Below are positions 1-5,390 of a DNA stretch of 5,390 bases, piece after piece (the first letter of the stretch is position 1; every line of letters starts with the position of its first letter). The position numbers were made by a program, and so were the translations under genes. Source of the stretch: a bacterium (GTDB taxonomy: Bacteria > Bdellovibrionota > FAC87 > UBA2466); the NCBI GenBank assembly GCA_022842225.1, contig JALHPX010000241.1, positions 1-5,390 on the forward strand, written 5' to 3'. The notes under the pieces were generated by a model. That model had not been told where the DNA came from. It saw only the letters and a list, made by a program, of their open reading frames with translations, and did no database searches.

Positions 1-925
1 GCACATTGCTCAACACTGCCTTGGTTTTAAAGAGCGCAGTCTCGGGACCAACGAGCACAATGTTGTTCTCAGTGTTTAAATCGACGACAAAAAGCGCATC
101 GTCCGAGGTGCTCTGGGTGGCAAGGCCCAGGCCCTTGCGTTGACCAATAGTGAACTGGTGCAGCCCGGTGTGCTCACCCATCGCCCGACCGTTCACATGT
201 AAAATCTTGCCGGCTTTGAGCATCGACGTGGGCACGCGGCTTTCAATAAATTCTTTATAAGTGCGGCCTTGGACGAAGCAGATCTCTTGGCTGTCTGGTT
301 TCTTGGCCACGTTTAGCAACCCAAGTTTTTCCGCCAGGTCACGCACTTGGTTTTTCTGAAACGTTCCGATTGGAAACAAGGTCCGCGACAAATCTTGCTC
401 GCGCATCGTGAACAAAAAATACGATTGATCTTTATTGGGATCCGCACCGCGACACAGCTCGTGGCGGTTCGCACCAGCATTCCATTGAATTTGCGCGTAG
501 TGGCCGGTTGCTAAATAGTCAGCGCCTAAATCCATTGCCCAATCCATCAGGCGTTGGAATTTTACCTTTTCATTGCAACGCACGCAGGGATTGGGAGTTC
601 GGCCGTTTAGGTACTCGGTAACAAAATCGTCGATAACCGATTCTTCGAATTCCGATTCCATGTCGGTGACGTAAAACGGAAAATCACATTTCTCCGCCAC
701 GCGGCGAGCATCGCCGATGTCGGAAAGCGAACAGCAGGTACCAAATTTGTTTTCTACTTTTTCCGCAGCGTCGTGCAGCTGCAACGAAATCCCGATGACG
801 TCGTAACCCTGCTGCTTCAACCAAGCAGCGGCAACGGAGCTATCCACTCCGCCGCTCATAGCGACGACAATGCGGGCTCCTTTTTTAGGAGCGGAATATT
901 CAGAAATTGTAGAAGGGCTCAACAT
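1..925 (-). CDS. mnmA: tRNA-specific 2-thiouridylase MnmA, C-terminus cut by window edge
   Basis: MnmA activates U34 of the Lys, Glu and Gln tRNAs with ATP and replaces its 2-oxygen with sulfur received as a persulfide, giving s2U34 in the cytoplasm. I translated 308 codons by hand from the ATG at 925; the frame is open to base 1. Visible landmarks: PP-loop ATP-binding motif SGGVDSS (residues 24-30); NPCVRCN with the expected nucleophilic Cys114; ATGHYA (139-144); DQSYFL (166-171); DSQEICF with Cys216, the expected persulfide-carrying partner; and GQRKGLG (261-267) of the central domain. Family members are about 360-370 residues, so roughly 60-80 C-terminal residues are probably missing, including much of the beta-barrel. 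About 18 residues precede the first core strand (RIVVAMSGG), a short, poorly conserved extension. The only other nearby in-frame start is TTG at codon 2, so ATG is preferred. No strong ribosome-binding sequence is seen; AACGAAGC in the end of the upstream gene is the nearest purine run. The start lies 5 bases after the desulfurase stop, so translation is probably coupled. Family assignment is secure. Confidence 0.96.
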   Translation of the reverse strand, partial: MLSPSTISEYSAPKKGARIVVAMSGGVDSSVAAAWLKQQGYDVIGISLQLHDAAEKVENKFGTCCSLSDIGDARRVAEKCDFPFYVTDMESEFEESVIDDFVTEYLNGRTPNPCVRCNEKVKFQRLMDWAMDLGADYLATGHYAQIQWNAGANRHELCRGADPNKDQSYFLFTMREQDLSRTLFPIGTFQKNQVRDLAEKLGLLNVAKKPDSQEICFVQGRTYKEFIESRVPTSMLKAGKILHVNGRAMGEHTGLHQFTIGQRKGLGLATQSTSDDALFVVDLNTENNIVLVGPETALFKTKAVLSNV

Positions 926-930
926 CAGTT

Positions 931-2076
931 TTAGCTTCGTTTTCGCGATCGGATCCGATGAATGTGGCTTATCACGACCTTGACAAAAGTGTCGACCTCT
1001 TCAGCCGTGGAGCTAGGTCCCAGGCTGACGCGCAAGCATTCTTTGGCCTCTTCGCGCGTGAGTCCCATTGCGAGCAAAACGGGGCTAGGGCTAATCGAGC
1101 CAGAGGAGCAGGCCGACCCAGCGGATACGGCAATGCCCTGCATGTCCAAAATCCCTAAGAGAATTTCAGAAGGGATTCCCACAACGCGCAGGCAGCTGGT
1201 GTTGCCCAGCCGGGGAGTATTCTTGGCAATAATTTCGATTTCGGGATCTTGCTCGGCGAGTAGGCGCTCCATCCTGTCGCGCAAAGTTTCCACCTGGGCG
1301 AGCGTTTCAGCGCTGGGAATCTCGGCGTCGCAAGCTGCGGCAAACCCGATGATTCCCGGGGTGTTCTCAGTGCCGCCGCGGCGTTTGGTTTCCTGGCTGC
1401 CGCCAAAATGAGTGGGAAACAGACCGGGATCGCCCTTTAAGACCAACACGCCCACGCCTTTAGGCCCCCTAATTTTATGAGCGCTGACCGAAACCATGTC
1501 GGCCGCCTGCCAATGAGAAGCCGGTAACTTACCCAACGCCTGCACGGCATCGGTGTGCAAAAGGGCGCCAGCGGCATGGCAGCGGGCGGCGATTTCGGGA
1601 ATGGGATAAATCACGCCGGTTTCATTATTAGCCGCCATCACACTCACCAGGTGGGGCCGGAAATTCTTAAGCTGTTCTTCTAAAACCCCTAAATCCAAAG
1701 TGCCCTGGCGATTGGTAGGGAGAGCGCGGACTTCCACTCCGCGGCCTTCGAGCCAGCGGGTCAGATCCCGCACCGAAGAATGCTCCACGCTGGAGGTCAG
1801 CAGGCGGAAATGATCGCCTTTAGAAAAGTAGCTCCCCATAAGCGCCAGCCCGTTTGCCTCGCTGCCGCCGGAGGTAAAAATAACTTCGGTTGGTTTCGCG
1901 CCGAGGGCCGTGGCGACGGAATCCCGAGCTTTTTCCATGAGTTCGCGCGCCTTGCGGCCTAGGCGGTGGGCCGAGGAGGGGTTGCCCCACTCGCTCAAGC
2001 CTTCCATCATCGCTTGGCGCGCATGGGTGCCAAGCGGTGTGGTGGCGTTATTATCGAGATAAATGAAGGTATCCAT
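931..2076 (-). CDS. iscS: Cysteine desulfurase (IscS/NifS/YrvO family, PLP-dependent)
   Basis: This enzyme removes sulfur from L-cysteine, giving alanine and an enzyme persulfide that feeds thiolation or iron-sulfur assembly in the cytoplasm. The 381-residue protein has the family landmarks in order: YLDNNATTP (6-14), TSGGSEAN (68-75), catalytic His99 in EHSS, ANNETG (149-154), HTDAVQALGK (174-183) with PLP-binding Asp176 and Gln179, SAHKIRGPKG (198-207) with Schiff-base Lys201, RGGTEN (233-238), and SAGSACSSGS (318-327) with persulfide Cys323. The short, undisrupted Cys loop and length near 380 fit the group I NifS/YrvO branch; E. coli-type IscS is about 404 residues. The C-terminus ends in a basic run (HRIRSRKRS). 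The ATG at 2076 puts the conserved YLDNNATTP at residue 6, so little can be missing; upstream the only ribosome-binding candidate is a weak GGGTAGGG about 10 bases away. mnmA follows after 5 bases, which argues that the main role is sulfur supply for tRNA thiolation. No iscU, iscA or iscR lies inside the window, though the flanks are unseen. The symbol iscS is used for the family; orthology to YrvO or NifS cannot be separated here. Confidence 0.95.
   Translation of the reverse strand: MDTFIYLDNNATTPLGTHARQAMMEGLSEWGNPSSAHRLGRKARELMEKARDSVATALGAKPTEVIFTSGGSEANGLALMGSYFSKGDHFRLLTSSVEHSSVRDLTRWLEGRGVEVRALPTNRQGTLDLGVLEEQLKNFRPHLVSVMAANNETGVIYPIPEIAARCHAAGALLHTDAVQALGKLPASHWQAADMVSVSAHKIRGPKGVGVLVLKGDPGLFPTHFGGSQETKRRGGTENTPGIIGFAAACDAEIPSAETLAQVETLRDRMERLLAEQDPEIEIIAKNTPRLGNTSCLRVVGIPSEILLGILDMQGIAVSAGSACSSGSISPSPVLLAMGLTREEAKECLRVSLGPSSTAEEVDTFVKVVISHIHRIRSRKRS
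948..959. repeat. 12-bp perfect palindrome at the 3' end of the desulfurase gene
   Basis: ATCGGATCCGAT reads the same on both strands and lies in the last codons of the desulfurase gene, 22 bases before the mnmA start. With no loop it is a poor RNA hairpin but could bind a dimeric protein. It also encodes conserved-looking basic residues, so coding constraint or chance are likely explanations. Confidence 0.3.
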
Positions 2077-2111
2077 CGCTGCGGGTGACCCTACCCGAAC
2101 GCGGCCTCATT

Positions 2112-2142
2112 GGCGAGGGCCGCTCCCAGCGGGCTTTTCGCC
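2112..2142. repeat. Imperfect inverted repeat, possible leader hairpin
   Basis: Outer arms GGCGA (2112-2116) and TCGCC (2138-2142) pair, and inner arms CCGCT (2120-2124) and AGCGG (2128-2132) pair around a CCC loop, with unpaired GGG and GCTTT between the two helices. The element starts 36 bases upstream of the desulfurase ATG, so it could fold in the leader of the minus-strand mRNA or act as a DNA site. There is no T-tract, so it is not a usual terminator. The pairing is visible; a function is not. Confidence 0.3.
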
Positions 2143-2175
2143 GGTTTGCCAGGCTAAAACTGCTGTGAAAGAATG

Positions 2176-2189
2176 CCGCGTTTAAGCGG
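2176..2189. repeat. Short inverted repeat CCGC-N6-GCGG
   Basis: CCGC (2176-2179) and GCGG (2186-2189) form perfect 4-bp arms around GTTTAA. It lies near the middle of the divergent spacer, a typical place for an operator. Arms this short occur often by chance in DNA of this composition, so it is only a weak operator candidate. Confidence 0.15.
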
Positions 2190-2223
2190 ACTCTAACCTC
2201 TCGAATCCACACTGGCGCTAAAT

Positions 2224-2250
2224 AAGGAGATTGCTACGGGCTTTGGCCCG
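2224..2250 (+). promoter_or_regulatory. Strong AAGGAGA followed by a small GC hairpin, upstream of ntrY
   Basis: AAGGAGA (2224-2230) is the best Shine-Dalgarno match in the spacer, but it ends 34 bases before the ntrY ATG, too far for normal use. Between them lies a perfect 5-bp GC stem, CGGGC (2237-2241) and GCCCG (2246-2250), with a TTTG loop. The frame of ntrY is open upstream to a stop at 2223-2225 but contains no ATG, GTG or TTG, so no earlier in-frame start uses the AAGGAGA. The stem might bring it closer to the ATG in the folded mRNA, or the match may be chance. Directly before the ATG there is only GGCGG, which is weak and too close. Confidence 0.3.
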
Positions 2251-2264
2251 CGCAACAACGGCGG

Positions 2265-4505
2265 ATGTCTTACGAATTAGATCTTAGCGAGCAAAAAAGG
2301 CGGCGACGCGAGCGCGTGACCGTCGGGATTGTGCTGACCGCTTTGATCCTTCTGGCGGCTGTGGAGGTGCACTTACTGCGGGTGAGCTCCCAGCTCCCCT
2401 TCGTGAACAGCATGTTTTTCTTCGGGCTCATGAACATCAACATCTTGTTGATCATGGTGCTCTTGTTCCTGGTGTTTCGGAACGCTGTGAAACTGATTCT
2501 CGACGAGCGTCGGGGCAAGCTGGGCTCGCGTTTAAAGACGCGCCTAGTTTTTTGCTTCCTACTCTTTGCCGTAATTCCGACGGTTCTGCTCTTTAGTATT
2601 TCCGCGTTTTATATTCGCAGCAGTTTTGATCAATGGTTCAACGCCCGCATTGGCGAGACGCTTCAGCGCAGCTTGGATGTCGTCAATAGCTTCTATCAAA
2701 CCGCGGAGAAAAACGGGCGGCACTTCGCACAGAAAATCGCGCTTTCGGCCGACAGCCGCTCGTCGGAAAAATGGCTACAGGATAGGCGTACCGACTTTGG
2801 CCTGGATGCGGTGGAATATTACGCCAATCCGTTTGCCGAGCGCTCGCTCTCGGTCCATTCCGAAAGGGAAGGCGAGATCCCGCCGCCCTCGGTGGAGTCG
2901 TTGCGCGAGGCGTTCGCGGGAAGCAGCAATTGCAAAGTTCTCAATGTGGGCAAGGGCGAATTAGTGCGTTGCCCTGCTCTTTTGCCCACCGGTCGAGGGG
3001 TGATCTTTGCCAGCACCTTTGTGCCGATGAATCTCTCGTCGCAGCTGAGCCAGATTAGTTTGACCTATGAGGACTTTAGAAACGGTAATCCGTTAAATTA
3101 CCCGATTAAGTCTGTGTATTTTGCCATCCTCACCATGGTGACACTCTTAATTGTGTTCGCCGCGACGTGGACTGGATTCTACATGGCTCGTCGATTAACG
3201 GTGCCCTTGGATGAATTAGCCAAGGGAACAGAAGAAGTTGCGCTGGGAAATTTAAATTACGTCATCCCACCTTCGGGCAGCGACGAAATGTACAAGTTGA
3301 TCGAGTCGTTCAATAAAATGACTCGCGATCTATTTGAAAACAAAAGTCAGCTGCAGTCGTCCAACGATCACCTGCGCCAGACCAACGAAGAGCTCAATCA
3401 CCGCCGGCATTACATTGAAGTACTTTTAGGGAGCGTGCATTCCGGCGTCGTGTCGATTGAGGAAGATGGCAGTATCTCGATGGTTAATGCCGCGGCCTTG
3501 CGTCTGCTCAAAATGACGGACTCCAAGTTAATCGGCAAAAACTATGCGGTGATGCTGCCCCGGGAATACCGCGAAGATTTTAGTGAGCTCCTAAGAACGG
3601 TTCGCGAACGTACTAAACCGCTCCGCCATGAACTGCGGATGCGCAGGCCCGATGGGCAAATGCTTTCGGTGTTGGTGACGCTGAGCCCCCTCTTTGGCGA
3701 TGCCGGGGAGCCGATGGGAGTGGTCGCGGTCTTCGATGACGTAACGGATATTCAGAAGGTCGAGCGGATGGCAGCCTGGCGTGAAGTCGCCAAACGCATT
3801 GCCCATGAAATTAAAAACCCTCTCACGCCGATCCAGCTTTCAGTTCAGCGCTTGCGTAAGCGTTATCTCGATAAGATCAACGACGACGGAACTTTTGGCG
3901 AAGCCACGGAGATTATTTTAAAGGAAGTGCAATCGCTCAAGGCGCTCGTTGGTGAGTTTTCTGCCTTTGCAAGATTGCCCGAGATTCGGGCCGTTGCAGA
4001 CGACCTCAATCAGATTACCCTCGAGGCGGCGAATCTTTACCGGGCCGCGCATGAAAACATTACCTTTAACTTAGCCTTCGACGAGAGCCTGCCCCCGATG
4101 GAGCTCGATCGATCGCAATTGAAACGCGCGCTGATTAATCTTTTCGATAATGCCGTGGCGGCCATGCAGGGCACGGGCGCGATTACCGTTAGTACCTCGC
4201 AAGATAAACAGAGTGGTCTGATTCGGCTGACCGTGGCAGACGAGGGGTGCGGTATAGACCCGCGAGCTTTGAGCCAGTTGTTTGAGCCGTATTTCTCCAC
4301 CAAAGAAGAGGGCACGGGCCTGGGGCTGGCGATCGTGCAGCGGATCGTGGCCGACCACGGTGGGTTTGTGCGGGTCGCGGCCAATAGCCCTAAGGGCACG
4401 CAGTTTATCTTTGAGTTTCCACAGGCAATCGCGGCTTTAGGTCAGAGGCCGCTCGTGGTAGGTCGTTGGGAGCCTCAGGCGGAAGAGCAGAACAAATGGT
4501 CCTGA
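2265..4505 (+). CDS. ntrY: NtrY-type transmembrane sensor histidine kinase
   Basis: This 746-residue inner-membrane kinase should sense an envelope signal and phosphorylate the regulator encoded next to it. In order: a basic cytoplasmic N-terminus (KRRRRER, 11-17); hydrophobic segments at about 18-38, 50-71 and 91-116; a predicted periplasmic domain (about 117-283); a fourth membrane segment (about 284-306); HAMP (about 303-358) with conserved Pro314; a likely coiled coil (358-383); a PAS domain (about 384-500); the dimerisation/phosphoacceptor helix with H-box RIAHEIKNPL, phosphoacceptor His514; and a HATPase domain with N-box Asn625 and Asn629, G1 DEGCG (659-663), F-box FEPYFSTK (673-680) and G2 GTGLGL (683-688). 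All catalytic boxes are intact. Four membrane spans with HAMP, PAS and an HEIKNPLTPIQ motif are the usual NtrY layout. NtrY members are linked to nitrogen metabolism, redox or envelope regulation, so the signal cannot be assigned here. The periplasmic part has two cysteines, Cys223 and Cys236. The ATG at 2265 is the only usable start after the upstream in-frame stop. It overlaps the regulator gene by 10 bases. Confidence 0.93.
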   Translation: MSYELDLSEQKRRRRERVTVGIVLTALILLAAVEVHLLRVSSQLPFVNSMFFFGLMNINILLIMVLLFLVFRNAVKLILDERRGKLGSRLKTRLVFCFLLFAVIPTVLLFSISAFYIRSSFDQWFNARIGETLQRSLDVVNSFYQTAEKNGRHFAQKIALSADSRSSEKWLQDRRTDFGLDAVEYYANPFAERSLSVHSEREGEIPPPSVESLREAFAGSSNCKVLNVGKGELVRCPALLPTGRGVIFASTFVPMNLSSQLSQISLTYEDFRNGNPLNYPIKSVYFAILTMVTLLIVFAATWTGFYMARRLTVPLDELAKGTEEVALGNLNYVIPPSGSDEMYKLIESFNKMTRDLFENKSQLQSSNDHLRQTNEELNHRRHYIEVLLGSVHSGVVSIEEDGSISMVNAAALRLLKMTDSKLIGKNYAVMLPREYREDFSELLRTVRERTKPLRHELRMRRPDGQMLSVLVTLSPLFGDAGEPMGVVAVFDDVTDIQKVERMAAWREVAKRIAHEIKNPLTPIQLSVQRLRKRYLDKINDDGTFGEATEIILKEVQSLKALVGEFSAFARLPEIRAVADDLNQITLEAANLYRAAHENITFNLAFDESLPPMELDRSQLKRALINLFDNAVAAMQGTGAITVSTSQDKQSGLIRLTVADEGCGIDPRALSQLFEPYFSTKEEGTGLGLAIVQRIVADHGGFVRVAANSPKGTQFIFEFPQAIAALGQRPLVVGRWEPQAEEQNKWS
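4481..4487 (+). promoter_or_regulatory. Ribosome binding site of ntrX inside the end of ntrY
   Basis: GGAAGAG sits 8 bases before the ATG at 4496 and lies within the last codons of ntrY. This spacing supports the 4496 start over a later one and suggests that ntrX initiates its own translation as well as being coupled to ntrY termination. Confidence 0.55.
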
Positions 4506-5390
4506 AAAAAGTTCTCATAGTCGATGACGAAGCCAATATCCTGGCCACCCTGCGGGGAATGCTATTGGACGAAGGCTTTGTCGTGGAAGTCGCCAAGGAC
4601 GGCGAGATCGCGCTCAAGAAGGCCGCTGAGTTTCGACCCGACGTCGTTTTGCTCGATATCTGGATGCCTGGCGATGACGGCCTGGAAGTTTTAAAGAAAA
4701 TCAAAGGACTCTACCCTGACGTGGAAGTGATCATGATGTCGGGACACGGCACGGTGGAAACCGCCGTTCGCGCCATCAAGCGCGGAGCTTTTGATTTCTT
4801 AGAAAAGCCATTGCACGCGGATCGCGTCTTGCTGCTTTTGGAACACGCTTTTTCGTTGCGAAAGTTGCGCCAGGAAAACCAAAGTCTAAAGGAAGCCCTG
4901 CACGACGAAGAGCCCTTGATTGGTTCGAGTCCGGCGGTCGTGCAGTTGCGGCATTTGATTGCCGTCACCGCGCCCTCTAACGGCTGGGCGATGATCCAAG
5001 GCGAAAACGGCACGGGGAAAGAATTAGTTGCACGTGCCTTGCACCGAGGCAGCCCGCGGAATCAGGGGCGATTTATCGCCGTAAACTGCGCCGCGATTCC
5101 CGATGAATTGATTGAGAGCGAATTGTTTGGCCACGAGAAAGGCGCTTTTACGGGCGCGGTTGATCGCAAGATTGGTAAGTTTGAGCAAGCGCACCAAGGC
5201 ACTCTTTTCTTAGACGAAGTGGGCGATATGGGGCCCAAGATGCAGGCCAAGATTTTGCGCGCGCTTCAAGAATCCACCATTCAGCGCGTCGGCGGCGCTC
5301 AGAGTATCGAGCTGGATTTGCGCGTCATTGCCGCGACCAATAAGGATTTAAAGAGCGCCATTTTAAAGGGCGAGTTTAGGGAAGATCTCT
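4496..5390 (+). CDS. ntrX: NtrX-type sigma-54-dependent response regulator, C-terminus cut by window edge
   Basis: This is the cognate regulator for the kinase encoded just upstream: a phosphorylated receiver controls an AAA+ ATPase that opens sigma-54 promoters. The 298 hand-translated codons run open to the window end. Receiver domain (1-120): acidic pocket Asp10 and Asp11, phosphoacceptor Asp54 in LLDIWMPG, Ser82 in MMSGHGT, and Lys104 in EKPL; the DIWMPG and SGHGTVETAV wording is typical of NtrX. A linker helix (about 109-136) joins the AAA+ domain: Walker A GENGTGKE (169-176), ELFGHEKGAFTGA with the sigma-54-contacting GAFTGA loop (216-221), Walker B LFLDE (237-241), and sensor I region RVIAATN (276-282). 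The reading stops in FREDL (294-298), so the end of the AAA+ domain and the DNA-binding Fis-type helix-turn-helix are outside the window. Family length is about 450-460. GAFTGA is intact, unlike alphaproteobacterial NtrX, so true sigma-54 activation is expected. The ATG at 4496 gives a receiver starting MVLKKVLIVDDE, as usual, and overlaps ntrY by 10 bases. Confidence 0.94.
   Translation, partial: MVLKKVLIVDDEANILATLRGMLLDEGFVVEVAKDGEIALKKAAEFRPDVVLLDIWMPGDDGLEVLKKIKGLYPDVEVIMMSGHGTVETAVRAIKRGAFDFLEKPLHADRVLLLLEHAFSLRKLRQENQSLKEALHDEEPLIGSSPAVVQLRHLIAVTAPSNGWAMIQGENGTGKELVARALHRGSPRNQGRFIAVNCAAIPDELIESELFGHEKGAFTGAVDRKIGKFEQAHQGTLFLDEVGDMGPKMQAKILRALQESTIQRVGGAQSIELDLRVIAATNKDLKSAILKGEFREDL

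Larger units (their letters stand above)
2077..2264. promoter_or_regulatory. Divergent intergenic region between iscS-mnmA and ntrY-ntrX
   Basis: This 188-bp spacer separates two head-to-head gene pairs, so by position it should carry promoters for both directions. I see no clean sigma-70 pair on either strand: on the plus strand the AT-rich CTAAAT (2218-2223) could be a -10 element but lacks a recognisable -35 at 17 bp. I also find no sigma-54 site of the TGGCA-N-TTGC type with correct spacing. What the sequence does show is three small inverted repeats (2112-2142, 2176-2189 and 2237-2250) and a strong AAGGAGA (2224-2230). Promoter function is inferred from gene layout only. Confidence 0.5.

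Noticed and set aside
1155..1406. Minus-strand open frame of 83 codons
   Set aside because: It is a second frame on the same strand inside the desulfurase gene, whose motifs run through this stretch; the translation resembles no known protein.
958..1411. Plus-strand open frames of 66 and 149 codons over the 3' half of the desulfurase gene
   Set aside because: They are antisense to a gene with complete catalytic motifs, have low-complexity or unfamiliar translations, and lack a convincing ribosome binding site.
1780..1962. Plus-strand open frame of 60 codons
   Set aside because: Antisense to the N-terminal third of the desulfurase, with no supporting start signal.
2211..2234. CTGGCGC with a downstream TTGCT considered as a sigma-54 promoter
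   Set aside because: The GG and GC doublets are 17 bases apart; sigma-54 sites need about 10.
2237..2250. GC hairpin considered as an intrinsic terminator
   Set aside because: The stem has only 5 bp and is followed by CGCAACAACG, with no T-tract on the plus strand; on the minus strand the bases after it are not T-rich either.
2626..2964. Plus-strand open frame of 112 codons rich in Arg and Ala
   Set aside because: Out-of-frame shadow of the kinase; the Arg/Ala/Pro-rich make-up is typical of a shifted frame in GC-rich coding DNA.
3591..4399. Several minus-strand open frames of 71, 95 and 120 codons opposite the kinase
   Set aside because: They overlap each other and lie opposite the PAS, HisKA and ATPase domains, whose conserved motifs explain the sequence.
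4405..5250. Minus-strand open frames of 99, 100 and 62 codons
   Set aside because: All lie opposite the response regulator, which has intact receiver and AAA+ motifs in the plus frame.
1..5390. Mobile element, tRNA/rRNA gene, CRISPR array or defence system
   Set aside because: Nearly all bases are used by four recognisable genes; I saw no transposase, long terminal repeats, direct repeat array or structured RNA gene.

Overview
The window holds four protein genes in two divergent pairs and no sign of a mobile element, RNA gene, CRISPR array or phage gene. The left half (minus strand) reads from a cysteine desulfurase (iscS/nifS/yrvO type, 2076 to 931) into mnmA, the tRNA 2-thiouridylase (from 925 and leaving the window at base 1). 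The right half (plus strand) reads from a large NtrY-type membrane sensor histidine kinase (2265-4505) into an NtrX-type sigma-54-dependent response regulator (from 4496 and leaving the window at base 5390). A 188-bp spacer (2077-2264) separates the two pairs and must hold the start signals of both unless transcripts enter from elsewhere.

The genes in each pair fit together by known biochemistry. The desulfurase takes sulfur from cysteine as a persulfide, and MnmA uses such sulfur to make 2-thiouridine at tRNA wobble position 34. Five bases separate them, which suggests a dedicated donor-acceptor couple like Bacillus YrvO-MnmA. In the other pair the kinase should sense an envelope signal, phosphorylate itself on His514 and pass the phosphate to Asp54 of the regulator, whose AAA+ domain carries the GAFTGA loop used to remodel sigma-54 RNA polymerase. 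Their reading frames overlap by 10 bases.

Organism: a Gram-negative bacterium with sigma-54. GC content looks to be in the mid-50s percent by eye. The NtrYX sequences, especially an NtrX that keeps GAFTGA and has a GENGTGKE Walker A, suggest Deltaproteobacteria in the old broad sense (Bdellovibrionota, Myxococcota, Desulfobacterota and similar) more than Alphaproteobacteria. This placement is inference with low to moderate confidence.

This is mainly a conserved housekeeping and regulatory locus. I did not find a convincing new system. The points most worth a second look are the desulfurase-mnmA coupling, a strong ribosome-binding-like sequence set back from the ntrY start by a small hairpin, and a pair of cysteines in the predicted periplasmic part of the kinase.
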